A stretch of DNA of 64,000 nt from Psychrobacillus sp. OK032 (GTDB taxonomy: Bacteria > Bacillota > Bacilli > Bacillales_A > Planococcaceae): contig NZ_FOGY01000005.1 of the NCBI RefSeq assembly GCF_900111345.1, positions 266,141 to 330,140 on the forward strand, in the 5' to 3' direction. The position numbers were made by a program, and so were the translations under genes. Below the pieces are notes generated by a model. The model was not told the DNA's origin, searched no databases, and was given only the letters and a program-made list of their open reading frames with translations. Of the stretch, positions 34,364 to 42,064 are shown one piece after another (positions within the stretch are counted from its first letter, which is position 1; every line of letters starts with the position of its first letter).

Positions 34364-34942
34364 CTAATTAACACGTATTAAAGTTTTTAGGAATAGATTC
34401 TCAAGTAAGTCTTCACTCGTCACTGAACGAATCATTGCTTGCATGTAATCATTGCGATCTATTTTGTTGTAGTTCCAAAAGAACCCTTTTGATTGTGTAT
34501 ATTCTTGTAGAAAAATACGAGTGGTGCGTCCGTTCCCTTCACGAAATGGATGTAGCATATTCAGCTCAGACTTAAAATAAGCCAATCTTTTGGCAGCAAG
34601 TACTAGGGAATCCCAGGCAGGTTCGTTTTGTAATTGATTGAATAGATCAGAAGCATATGCATCTAAAAACTGCACTTGGCAAAATCGTGTTGTACCCTTC
34701 ATCAGTTGCACCTTTCGAAATTGACCAGCAAAACTGTAAATATCCTGAAAAAGTTGATAATGAAGATCGACAAAATCCTTTTTTGAAAAAGCAGTTATTT
34801 TATACGCACCCTGTTCAATTTGAGCTGCACGAATAGAAAAAGTAAAAGCTTCGGCTTGTTCTAACTCATCAAAATCGTTTATATCTAAAAGATTTGTTTT
34901 TAATAAATAGTCATCATTGTTAAATTCATTGTACTTTGCCAT
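34364..34942 (-). CDS. Fic/DOC family protein (AMP-transferase type toxin)
   Basis: 192 residues. Full Fic motif HPFREGNGRTTRIFLQEYTQ at about residues 134-153 has the catalytic histidine and phosphate-binding loop; the flap region KGTTRFCQVQF precedes it. Such enzymes transfer AMP to target proteins, classically DNA gyrase and topoisomerase IV for class I Fic toxins. No N-terminal inhibitory (S/T)xxxE(G/N) helix is obvious in the toxin itself, so it should be a class I Fic controlled by the small protein encoded just upstream, which overlaps it by 17 bases. Confidence 0.9.
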   Translation of the reverse strand: MAKYNEFNNDDYLLKTNLLDINDFDELEQAEAFTFSIRAAQIEQGAYKITAFSKKDFVDLHYQLFQDIYSFAGQFRKVQLMKGTTRFCQVQFLDAYASDLFNQLQNEPAWDSLVLAAKRLAYFKSELNMLHPFREGNGRTTRIFLQEYTQSKGFFWNYNKIDRNDYMQAMIRSVTSEDLLENLFLKTLIRVN

Positions 34943-35102
34943 TTGCCAAGGCTTCCTTGATCAAAGTCGGCGTTATTATCTTACCGGAATTGACGATTTC
35001 GATAGCCTTTAGCTGAAGAGAATGACTTAAATATAAATTTTCAAGCTGCATATTTTTTAGTACACGATCAAACTCAGGAGAATTCAATTGAATTTGCTTC
35101 AT
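34926..35102 (-). CDS. Fic antitoxin (VbhA/YhfG-like), divergent inhibitory motif
   Basis: 58-residue protein from ATG 35102, short and helical: MKQIQLNSPEFDRVL, ENLYLSHSLQLKAIEIVNSG, then KIITPTLIKEALANG. Overlap with fic (34926-34942) and gene order are those of Fic toxin-antitoxin pairs. In VbhA and YhfG the inhibitory helix reads S-x-x-x-E-G; the best match here is S-L-Q-L-K-A, with Lys in place of the Glu and Ala in place of the Gly, or N-M-Q-L-E-N, which keeps E-N but lacks the Ser/Thr. Ribosome site GGGGACATTTCC is modest. Confidence 0.65.
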   Translation of the reverse strand: MKQIQLNSPEFDRVLKNMQLENLYLSHSLQLKAIEIVNSGKIITPTLIKEALANGKVQ

Positions 35103-35154
35103 GGAAATGTCCCCTCTCTATACCTTTAATTATAAGCGTTTCAACAGGATTTTT

Positions 35155-35250
35155 CCACTTATACAACTACATCTTCCTGCGCTAGCTCTTCGTAAAAAAG
35201 CATTTACTTTAGTCAAGGTAATGGGTATCCACTAGCCTCAAGCGCTCCCC
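35155..35250. repeat. Degenerate dispersed-repeat remnant (copy D)
   Basis: CTTCCTGCGCTAGCTCTTCG resembles the GCTCCTGCGCAAGCTCGTCG core with several changes, and CCTCAAGCGCTCCCC follows. Too decayed to define ends. Confidence 0.35.
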
Positions 35251-35254
35251 TTGT

Positions 35255-36976
35255 TTAATCCTCTAAATACTTATTCATTTCAGTTGAGAAAGCTTCTTTT
35301 AGAAGTTCTAATTTTGTAATACTTTCTGCTTCTGACCCGCTGGTTACACCGAAATAATATTTTATTTTCGGCTCCGTTCCACTTGGTCGAACACAAACCC
35401 AGGAGCCATCGGCAAGGAAGTATTTTAACACATTCGATTTCGGTAATAAAATAGGCTCCGCTTTCCGACCATCCGTAAATGTTCGAAGGGACGTCGAATA
35501 ATCTTCCTGGGACGAAATTTCGATGCCTGCAACTTCGGTTAACTGATTGATACGAACTTGTTCTAGTAAGTTTTTAATGGCATTCGCTCCACTTACTCCT
35601 TTTTTCGTAACAGATACAAGTCCTTCTAAATAATATCCATGTCGCTCGTATAAAGCATATAAAACGTCTAACAGTGTCATGCCTTTTTCTTTATAGAAAG
35701 CTGCAGCTTCTATAATTGCTAACACACTTTGAATTGCATCTTTGTCACGCGCAAAGCTTTTGATTAAATAACCATAGCTTTCTTCATAGCCAAACAAAAA
35801 CTCGTATTCTTTCGTTTCTTCATATTGTTTAATCTTTTCACCTATAAATTTAAAGCCAGTTAACACATCTTCCGTACTTGCTCCATAATATTCGGCAATC
35901 ACTCTTCCAAAATCAGAAGTTACTATCGTTTTAAACACACGACCGTTTGCGGGCATAGTCCCTTTTTCTTTTCGCTGTGTTAATAAGTACTCGATTAAAA
36001 TTGCACCGGTTTGATTGCCAGTTAACAATTTGTATCCTTCTACTGTTTTCACCGCTAGCCCAACTCGGTCTCCGTCTGGATCCGCAGCAACTAGAATATC
36101 TGCATCGTGTTTTTCCCCATAACGAATTGCATATTCAAAAGCGCTCTGTTCTTCTGGATTTGGCGATTTTACTGTAGGAAACTCACCATTTGGTTCCATT
36201 TGCTCTTCTACATAATGTATATGCTCGTATCCAACTTCGCTTAAAATTCGTTTCACTGTCTTTCCAGACGCACCGTGTAGCGGAGTGAATACTACTTTTA
36301 AATCGGTAGTTGAAGCTAATGTAGGATTTTCTTGCACGGTTTTTAATTCATTAATATAAGCGCTATCCATGTCTTCGTCTAAATATGTAACTAAGCGATC
36401 ATTAAAAGCATTTTGTGTTATTTGAAGTGCATCACCAGCGTCTGTAACGTAATGAATAACGGCATCTGCATCTTGTAAATTTAGCTGGGCTCCGTCTTCT
36501 CCGTATACTTTGTAACCATTATATTCCGGAGGATTATGGCTTGCAGTAACCACAATTCCCATAAATGCATTTAGTTTACGCACTGAAAATGACAGCTGTG
36601 GCGTCGTTCTAGGATCATTATACAAATAAGCTTGAATACCATTAGAAGCTAGTGTATTCGCTGCTTCGTTTGCGAATTCCGGAGAAAATCTACGACTATC
36701 ATATGCAATAACTACACCACGTTTCATCGCATCTACTCCAGCAGTCTTAATATAAGCCGCAAGTCCTGTAGTAGCTTTACGAATCGTATATGTATTCATA
36801 CGATTCGTCCCAGCTCCTATTTCTCCTCGCATTCCACCTGTACCAAATTCTAGATCGCGATAAAAAGCATCTTCCAAGCGTTTTTCATCTTTCGCTAACA
36901 GATGCAGGTCTTCTTTCCAAACAGATTCCAACTCAGCAAAATCATTCCATTGTTCGAACAATTGTTTATAAGACAT
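35255..36976 (-). CDS. pgcA: Phosphoglucomutase PgcA (alpha-D-phosphohexomutase)
   Basis: Interconverts glucose 6-phosphate and glucose 1-phosphate, feeding UDP-glucose for glycolipid and wall teichoic acid synthesis. 573 residues, the long PgcA form. Motifs in order: GTGGMRGEIGAGTNRMN, active-site serine in TASHNPPEYNGYK, metal-binding DPDGDR (ADPDGDRVGLAV), sugar-binding GYEESYGY, and phosphate-binding RPSGTEPKIKYYF. All catalytic residues are present. Followed by a yhcX gene transcribed in the same direction upstream of it. Confidence 0.95.
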   Translation of the reverse strand: MSYKQLFEQWNDFAELESVWKEDLHLLAKDEKRLEDAFYRDLEFGTGGMRGEIGAGTNRMNTYTIRKATTGLAAYIKTAGVDAMKRGVVIAYDSRRFSPEFANEAANTLASNGIQAYLYNDPRTTPQLSFSVRKLNAFMGIVVTASHNPPEYNGYKVYGEDGAQLNLQDADAVIHYVTDAGDALQITQNAFNDRLVTYLDEDMDSAYINELKTVQENPTLASTTDLKVVFTPLHGASGKTVKRILSEVGYEHIHYVEEQMEPNGEFPTVKSPNPEEQSAFEYAIRYGEKHDADILVAADPDGDRVGLAVKTVEGYKLLTGNQTGAILIEYLLTQRKEKGTMPANGRVFKTIVTSDFGRVIAEYYGASTEDVLTGFKFIGEKIKQYEETKEYEFLFGYEESYGYLIKSFARDKDAIQSVLAIIEAAAFYKEKGMTLLDVLYALYERHGYYLEGLVSVTKKGVSGANAIKNLLEQVRINQLTEVAGIEISSQEDYSTSLRTFTDGRKAEPILLPKSNVLKYFLADGSWVCVRPSGTEPKIKYYFGVTSGSEAESITKLELLKEAFSTEMNKYLED

Positions 36977-36994
36977 TCGTTAAACACCCATTCC

Positions 36995-38536
36995 TCATTT
37001 TTTATAATCTATACCATAGACATCATGTCGACGATCTTTTAAATGCTTAACTGTTCCGTCTTGTCGTTGTCGTCTCAGTATTTCTAAATCGACATCTCCT
37101 ATTAAAACCATTTCAACATTTGGTTCTGTTTCGCCTACAATACCGTCTCTCGCAAATTCAAAATCAGATGGAGCAAAAATGGCAGATTGTGCATATTGGA
37201 TATCCATATTTTCGGTTTGTGGTAAGTTTCCTACTGTACCTGAAACAACCGTATAAATTTGATTTTCAACTGCGCGTGCTTGTGCGCAATAGCGAACACG
37301 TAAGTACCCTTGGCGATCCTCCGTACAGAACGGCGTAAAAATAATATTTGCTCCCATATCTGTTGCAATTCGCGCAAGCTCTGGGAATTCGATATCGTAA
37401 CAAATTTGAATCGCAATTTTTCCACAATCAGTGTCAAATACTTGTACGGAATCTCCCGCACTAATGCCCCACCATTTGCGTTCGTTTGGTGTAATATGGA
37501 TTTTATACTGCTTATCAATCGCACCATCTCGGTGAAATAAATACGCAATATTATATATTTCTTCATTCTCTTCTTCTACAAAGTGAGAACCAGCAATGAT
37601 ATTAATATTGTAGCGTACAGATAAATCTGCAAACAATTCCATGTACTGTGGAGTGTATTGCGTTAATTTACGAACTGCCTGACTCGGAGAGGATTCGTCT
37701 AAAAAAGACATCAGCTGTGTCGTGAAAATTTCCGGAAATACGACGAAATCAGATTGTGCATCTGAAGCGACATCTACAAAGTACTCACATTGATGAGCAA
37801 ATTCTTCAAAGGAACTAATTTTACGCATCATATACTGCACTGCACAAATTCGCACTGGATAGCTAGTTTTAAAATGTCGCTTCGATAGTGGGATATAATC
37901 TACGTTATTCCATTCCATTAAAGTCGCATATTTTGCAGATGCTTTATCGTCAGGTAAATAGTTAGGGTTGATCCGCATTAAAGTGAAGCCGTTCATCAAC
38001 TGGAAGGTTAATACTGGATCGTATATTTTATGACGAGAAACAGCCGTTACATATTCCCTCGGTGACATCTCGTTTGCATGTTTATGATAATTTGGGATGC
38101 GACCACCAATAATAATAGATTTTAAATTGAACTGCCTAGCAATATCTTTTCGACCTTCATACAGACGTTGACCGACTTTCATCCTTCTATATTCAGGATG
38201 AACCATTACTTCGATTCCGTATAAATTATATCCATCCGGATTATGATTCGTAATATAACCTGCGTCTGTTACGTCAGACCAAGAGTGACGGTCATCGTAC
38301 TCATCAAAGTTAATGATTAGACTTGAGCATGAACCAATCACTTTCCCGTCCAATTCCGCTACTAATTGACCTTCTGGAAATATCGTTAAATGACTCCGTA
38401 AATGTGCTACTTCCCAAGGGTCCATTCCTGGAAAGCAAATACGCTGTATTTCTAAAATAGATTCAATATCAGAAAAAGTCGTTTGCCTTATAACCATACT
38501 TTTTTCAAATTGGGATAGATCAAATTCTTCCGACAT
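36995..38536 (-). CDS. yhcX: Fused GNAT acetyltransferase / nitrilase-family hydrolase (YhcX)
   Basis: 513 residues from ATG 38536 (GAGGAG upstream; the frame reaches 38545 at a GTG). The N-terminal third is a GNAT domain (VMVHPEYRRMKVGQRLYEGR). The C-terminal half is a carbon-nitrogen hydrolase with its Glu-Lys-Cys triad in FVVFPEIF, KQYKIHITPNERKWW and IQICYDIEFPELAR. Same fusion as B. subtilis YhcX. Substrate unknown; amidase or omega-amidase-like chemistry is expected from the fold. 19 bases upstream of pgcA, so possibly co-transcribed. Confidence 0.93.
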   Translation of the reverse strand: MSEEFDLSQFEKSMVIRQTTFSDIESILEIQRICFPGMDPWEVAHLRSHLTIFPEGQLVAELDGKVIGSCSSLIINFDEYDDRHSWSDVTDAGYITNHNPDGYNLYGIEVMVHPEYRRMKVGQRLYEGRKDIARQFNLKSIIIGGRIPNYHKHANEMSPREYVTAVSRHKIYDPVLTFQLMNGFTLMRINPNYLPDDKASAKYATLMEWNNVDYIPLSKRHFKTSYPVRICAVQYMMRKISSFEEFAHQCEYFVDVASDAQSDFVVFPEIFTTQLMSFLDESSPSQAVRKLTQYTPQYMELFADLSVRYNINIIAGSHFVEEENEEIYNIAYLFHRDGAIDKQYKIHITPNERKWWGISAGDSVQVFDTDCGKIAIQICYDIEFPELARIATDMGANIIFTPFCTEDRQGYLRVRYCAQARAVENQIYTVVSGTVGNLPQTENMDIQYAQSAIFAPSDFEFARDGIVGETEPNVEMVLIGDVDLEILRRQRQDGTVKHLKDRRHDVYGIDYKK

Positions 38537-38644
38537 AATATCCACTCCTCAAACTTTTCACTAATTTCTATTATATAACTCTTTTCCTCGCAGTTAAAAT
38601 ATTTTACATGTTTTCAAAGAACCCGTATACTTTGAATGGAGTTT

Positions 38645-38896
38645 ATAAGAAAAGCGCAAGCGCCTATGTAAGAGGAATACAGTCTAAGTTCGAGACATCG
38701 TGGTGCTCCTGCGCAAAGCTCGTCGCAAAATAAAAGAACATTTCGCAACGACTGCATGACCCGTTCGTGCGGGGCCTGGAGGCAGCTCCCCCCAGCCACC
38801 ACAAACGCTTTTGTTCCCATTTGACCCCGAGGGGCTAGGCGCTGGAGCTGAATCGATACAGAATAGAAAAGTTTTACTTTCTTAATTTTTAAAAAG
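38645..38896. repeat. Dispersed repeat, copy C (longest)
   Basis: Starts AAAAGCGCAAGCGCCTATG, runs through GACATCGTGGTGCTCCTGCG, AACGACTGCATGACC, GGAGGCAGCTCC..CAGCCACCACAAACG and GGCGCTGGAGCTGAATCG, and ends at AAAAAGGA, the ribosome-binding site of bdbC. The first 120 bases match copy B (inverted) nearly throughout; the right end matches the remnant at 32.31-32.37 kb. It fills most of the 38537-38905 gap. Confidence 0.85.
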
Positions 38897-38905
38897 GAGA
38901 AGCCT

Positions 38906-39331
38906 ATGACAAAAAAAGTAGAAAATTTAATGTTATTTATGTGGGTAGTAGCTTTTACTGCAACACTTGGTTCGTTATATTTTTCAGAAATAAGGCAGTA
39001 CGAGCCTTGTGAATTATGCTGGTATCAACGCATACTTATGTATCCACTCGTAGTGATAGTAGGAATTGCATACGTCCAAAAAAATGCAAAAATTGCAGTT
39101 ACTTCTCTTGCTTTTTCCATTATTGGAGCTTGTATTTCCGCATACCATTATAGCATTCAAAAGTTAGACTTTATGCAAGATTCTGCTCCAGCTTGTGGTA
39201 GAGTGCCTTGTACCGGTGAGTACATAAATTATTTAGGATTTATTACGATTCCATTTTTAGCACTCATTGCATTTATTTTAATCGCAGTTAGCAGTGTAAT
39301 GATTTTAAGAAGTATGAAGGAGGAAAAATAA
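38906..39331 (+). CDS. bdbC: Disulfide oxidoreductase BdbC (DsbB family)
   Basis: Membrane quinone-dependent thiol oxidase that recycles a thioredoxin-like partner. 141 residues, four hydrophobic segments. The first cysteine pair is in YEPCELCWYQRI (CxxC) and the second in APACGRVPCTGEY. Ribosome site AAAAAGGAG comes from the end of a dispersed repeat. Its stop is 2 bases before the next gene, a thioredoxin-fold protein, so they form a BdbC-BdbD-like pair for oxidising secreted or competence proteins. Confidence 0.93.
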   Translation: MTKKVENLMLFMWVVAFTATLGSLYFSEIRQYEPCELCWYQRILMYPLVVIVGIAYVQKNAKIAVTSLAFSIIGACISAYHYSIQKLDFMQDSAPACGRVPCTGEYINYLGFITIPFLALIAFILIAVSSVMILRSMKEEK

Positions 39332-39333
39332 TT

Positions 39334-39804
39334 ATGAAGAAATTAGCTATATTCGGCGGAATTATTGTCTTAGTTTTCGTATTAATTTTCGTATTGAATA
39401 GCCAAAAAAATAAACAAGCATTAACGGATAACCCTTATGACAAAGAAGACTTAAGCCAATCTACAATCGATTTAATAAAAGACCCTAACTATCAAAATAT
39501 CATCCTTCCAGATGATCTAAAAAAGAAAATTGATAGCGGTGAGCCTGTTACAGCTTACTTCTTCAGCCCAGAATGTGTGCACTGTCAAGAAATGACACCA
39601 AGACTAACGCCACTCGCAGAGGAAAATAAAGTGGATATCGTAAAATATAATGTTCTTGAGTATGAACAAGGTTGGCAAGATTATTTAATCGAGGCTACAC
39701 CGACAACTATTTATTTTAAAGATGGAAAAGAAGTAGCTAGAATGGTCGGTGCACAACCGGATGAAAATATTCAAGCGTTTTTTGATCAAGTTGTATTGAA
39801 ATAA
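39334..39804 (+). CDS. Membrane-anchored thioredoxin-like protein (BdbD/TrxA-type partner)
   Basis: 156 residues: an N-terminal anchor or uncleaved signal (LAIFGGIIVLVFVLIFVLNS), then a thioredoxin fold with FSPECVHCQEMTPRL, i.e. CVHC active site, and cis-proline region ATPTTIYFKDGKEVARMVGA. Shorter than B. subtilis BdbD and with a different CxxC dipeptide, so I do not give it that name. Works outside the membrane with BdbC encoded directly upstream. Confidence 0.85.
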   Translation: MKKLAIFGGIIVLVFVLIFVLNSQKNKQALTDNPYDKEDLSQSTIDLIKDPNYQNIILPDDLKKKIDSGEPVTAYFFSPECVHCQEMTPRLTPLAEENKVDIVKYNVLEYEQGWQDYLIEATPTTIYFKDGKEVARMVGAQPDENIQAFFDQVVLK

Positions 39805-39808
39805 CTAG

Positions 39809-39841
39809 AAAGGTCGTGTCATATAGACATGGCCTTTTTTA
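39809..39841 (+). terminator. Terminator after the thioredoxin-like gene
   Basis: AAGGTCGTGTC-atat-AGACATGGCCTTTTTT hairpin with T run. It spans the upstream start of the next gene's frame, which supports the later start. Confidence 0.85.
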
Positions 39842-39855
39842 AAGGAGAAGGAAGA

Positions 39856-40704
39856 ATGTTACATACTTTAACGTATACTGTACCAGAAGATGGACTGACG
39901 ATTGAAGCAATTTTACAAGACAAATGGAAGCTAGGTAAAAAGCTGATCCATGATTTACGTATGCAAAAGGCAGTAAGTGATACTAGTGGAGAACTTTTAC
40001 AATGGAAATTACCAAACAAAAAAGGGGACATACTCGTTTTTAAATGGGAAGGAGAGGCATCCAATTATCTTCCTTCCGCTCAAATTCCATTATATGTTGC
40101 ATATGAGGATGAGTACTTATTAATAGCGTCCAAACCTCGTGGTGTTGCAACTCATCCTAACGATGACGGGCAAAATCATACATTTATGAATACCGTATCC
40201 CACTATTTATCAAGTAAAGGCCAAAGTTATGGTGAACATGTTCACCGAATTGATGAAGGCACGAAAGGTTTAGTCGTTGTAGCGAAAAATCCAATAGTCA
40301 AAGGTATGCTCGATCGCATGCTTGAAAATAAAACAATCATTCGCACATACGAGGCAATTGTAGAAGGTCAAGTGAAAAATCAACATGGTACTATCCGCGC
40401 TGCAATTGGAAATGATCGTCACCACCCTACGAGAAAGCGTGTATCGCCGTCAGGTCAACAAGCTATTACACATTATGAAGTGGTCGGCAGACATGACCAA
40501 TATACAAAGGTACATGCTATTTTAGAAACAGGTCGCACCCATCAAATCCGTGTACATTTTGCTGATTTAGGCCACCCCATCGTTGGGGATGATCTGTATG
40601 GAGCTAAAAAAACACCGACGAAAACATATGAATTGCATGCATTTAAAGTGCAATTCGCTCACCCGATAACGGGGGAAATGATTGTGGTAGAAGATAGACG
40701 ATGA
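39856..40704 (+). CDS. RluA-family pseudouridine synthase
   Basis: 282 residues from ATG 39856 (AAAGGAGAAGG upstream). S4-like N-terminal part is short; the catalytic motif is HRIDEGTKGLVVVAKNP with the catalytic Asp, followed by the RTYEAIVEGQV and GRTHQIRVHFADLGHPIVGDDLYG motifs of RluA/RluD enzymes. The motif reads HRIDEGTKG where most members have HRLDxxTSG. Target uridine in rRNA or tRNA cannot be told. Related to B. subtilis YjbO/YhcT-type enzymes. Ends in a 4-base overlap with the HIT gene. Confidence 0.9.
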   Translation: MLHTLTYTVPEDGLTIEAILQDKWKLGKKLIHDLRMQKAVSDTSGELLQWKLPNKKGDILVFKWEGEASNYLPSAQIPLYVAYEDEYLLIASKPRGVATHPNDDGQNHTFMNTVSHYLSSKGQSYGEHVHRIDEGTKGLVVVAKNPIVKGMLDRMLENKTIIRTYEAIVEGQVKNQHGTIRAAIGNDRHHPTRKRVSPSGQQAITHYEVVGRHDQYTKVHAILETGRTHQIRVHFADLGHPIVGDDLYGAKKTPTKTYELHAFKVQFAHPITGEMIVVEDRR

Positions 40705-41084
40705 AGAGTTGCCCGTTTTGTCATATCGGATTTATGGAAGAACAAGAAATTATTTTGAAAAATGAAAATTGTATGTTCCTTCAAGTACCACAAGAAGTTT
40801 TAATAGGATCTGGTCTTATTGTGCCTATCGTACATCGTGAAAACTTGTTTGACTTAACGGAAGATGAGTGGAACTCGACATTTTCGCTTTTACAGGAAGT
40901 GAAGACTCTATTGGATGAACGCTATAATCCTGATGGTTATAATGTAGGATGGAATAGTCAGCCCGCTGGTGGTCAACATATTATGCATGCACATCTTCAT
41001 GTAATTCCTCGTTTTAAGGATGAACCTTTCGCTGGTAAAGGGATTAGATATTGGATAAAGGATACTAAAAATAAACGAGTATAG
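40701..41084 (+). CDS. HIT family protein, second copy
   Basis: 127 residues, begins CPFCHIGFMEEQEIIL and carries the histidine triad as HAHLHVIPRF. Diadenosine-polyphosphate or nucleoside-phosphoramidate hydrolase by family; distant from the Hit protein at 6450. The ATG overlaps the TGA of the pseudouridine synthase (ATGA), so the two are translationally coupled. Ends with the AGKGIRYWIK tail typical of the Bacillales paralogue. Confidence 0.88.
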   Translation: MKSCPFCHIGFMEEQEIILKNENCMFLQVPQEVLIGSGLIVPIVHRENLFDLTEDEWNSTFSLLQEVKTLLDERYNPDGYNVGWNSQPAGGQHIMHAHLHVIPRFKDEPFAGKGIRYWIKDTKNKRV

Positions 41085-41109
41085 TACACTTTCTAAAATA
41101 ATAGACCCA

Positions 41110-41156
41110 AAAAATCAGTATCAGAACTATTACCCTCTGATACTGATTTTTATTTG
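41110..41156 (+). terminator. Terminator after HIT gene
   Basis: AAAATCAGTATCAGA / TCTGATACTGATTTT, 15-base arms, then TATTTG. Confidence 0.88.
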
Positions 41157-41157
41157 T

Positions 41158-41286
41158 TTATAAATATAATTCTTTCTTTGCACTTTCAACCGCCTGCATA
41201 AGCTCCTCATCTTTAACAAATGTCACATCGGGATCTACTTGTTCAGTTGGAGGTAGTTCAAACTCCACATAGGTGCAAGTCTCAAT
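41158..41286 (-). pseudogene. 3' fragment of an unidentified gene
   Basis: A minus-strand frame without a start or ribosome site encodes about 43 residues ending FELPPTEQVDPDVTFVKDEE then LMQAVESAKKELYL and a TAA at 41158. Acidic, helix-forming, gene-like composition, but the frame is closed upstream near 41290. Looks like a C-terminal remnant (possibly of an S41-type peptidase tail, low confidence). The rest of the gap 41085-41454 holds two hairpins and no gene. Confidence 0.4.
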
Positions 41287-41311
41287 TGTTCAAACCAAAT
41301 ATCAATTTCAC

Positions 41312-41352
41312 AAAAAGAAAAAGTATTGGCACGTCCGATACTTTTTCTTTTA
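41312..41352. terminator. Bidirectional hairpin terminator
   Basis: AAAAAGAAAAAGTAT / ATACTTTTTCTTTT arms around TGGCACGTCCG; T-rich on both strands. Confidence 0.7.
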
Positions 41353-41454
41353 TAGTTTAAATCTGTATCTGAAAAATGATTACATGATTTATTTCTTTCA
41401 CCTCGGGTATTAGTTAAATAGTGCATTGTCATTATTAAGAGGGAAGCGATATAC

Positions 41455-42030
41455 TTGTTCGGATTTTCAGATTTACTATCGTTAATTGTTTCGGCTTTCA
41501 TCATCTTGCCCATTGTTGTATTTTTGAGGGAAACTGGTTACTTAATAGTTAGTAAAATAATTGGTGTTGAGAACCCAAGGCTTACCATCGGATCAGGTCC
41601 TCGGATTATTAAAATAGGAATTTTTGACGTTCGAAAATATTATCATCTATACAGTTGGTTTTCTTATGATGCTATAAAAAGAAAAAGTAAGTTTGCTTAT
41701 ATCTGTATTTACGCTGGACCTATTCTCGTTAATCTCTTACTTGCATTAATCCTTAATGCGCTTTTAGCGAATGGAATTCTGCAAGAACATCAGACTTTTT
41801 GGGAACGTTTAATTTTTTATGCGTTTTATTATGTTCTATTTGATTTGGTTCCTATGAAAACATTAAATGGTATGCCTAACAATGGAATGATTATTTATGA
41901 AATATTCCGACACGGTAAACGAACCGATTATTGTCAGGAACCTTTTATCCCGACAACAACTGGAGTAGAAAAAGAATATCAGGAACAAATGAAACATATA
42001 GAGGAAGAGAAAGGTAAATCCCATAAATAG
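41455..42030 (+). CDS. M50-like membrane protein with lost zinc ligands
   Basis: 191 residues from a TTG (AAGAGGGAAG upstream). Layout resembles M50/site-2-type membrane peptidases: first hydrophobic segment ends VVFLRETGYLIVSKIIG, where active proteases have HExxH; here it is R-E-T-G-Y, so both histidines are replaced but the Glu is kept. A later NALL..FYAFYYVLFDLVPMKTLNG aligns with the usual N-L-x-P-x-x-x-L-D-G motif, with Asp changed to Asn. Hydrophilic tail. Probably a pseudoprotease; role unknown. Monocistronic. Confidence 0.6.
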   Translation: MFGFSDLLSLIVSAFIILPIVVFLRETGYLIVSKIIGVENPRLTIGSGPRIIKIGIFDVRKYYHLYSWFSYDAIKRKSKFAYICIYAGPILVNLLLALILNALLANGILQEHQTFWERLIFYAFYYVLFDLVPMKTLNGMPNNGMIIYEIFRHGKRTDYCQEPFIPTTTGVEKEYQEQMKHIEEEKGKSHK

Positions 42031-42064
42031 AAATAATTCATGTGACTCTTGCTCCTTATCAAAA

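Noticed and set aside
38614..38820. 68-residue minus-strand ORF before bdbC
   Set aside because: Falls in repeat copy C and has no initiation signal.
41235..41513. 92-residue minus-strand ORF in the HIT/M50-like gap
   Set aside because: Crosses a bidirectional terminator hairpin and the start of the M50-like gene; composition is not protein-like.
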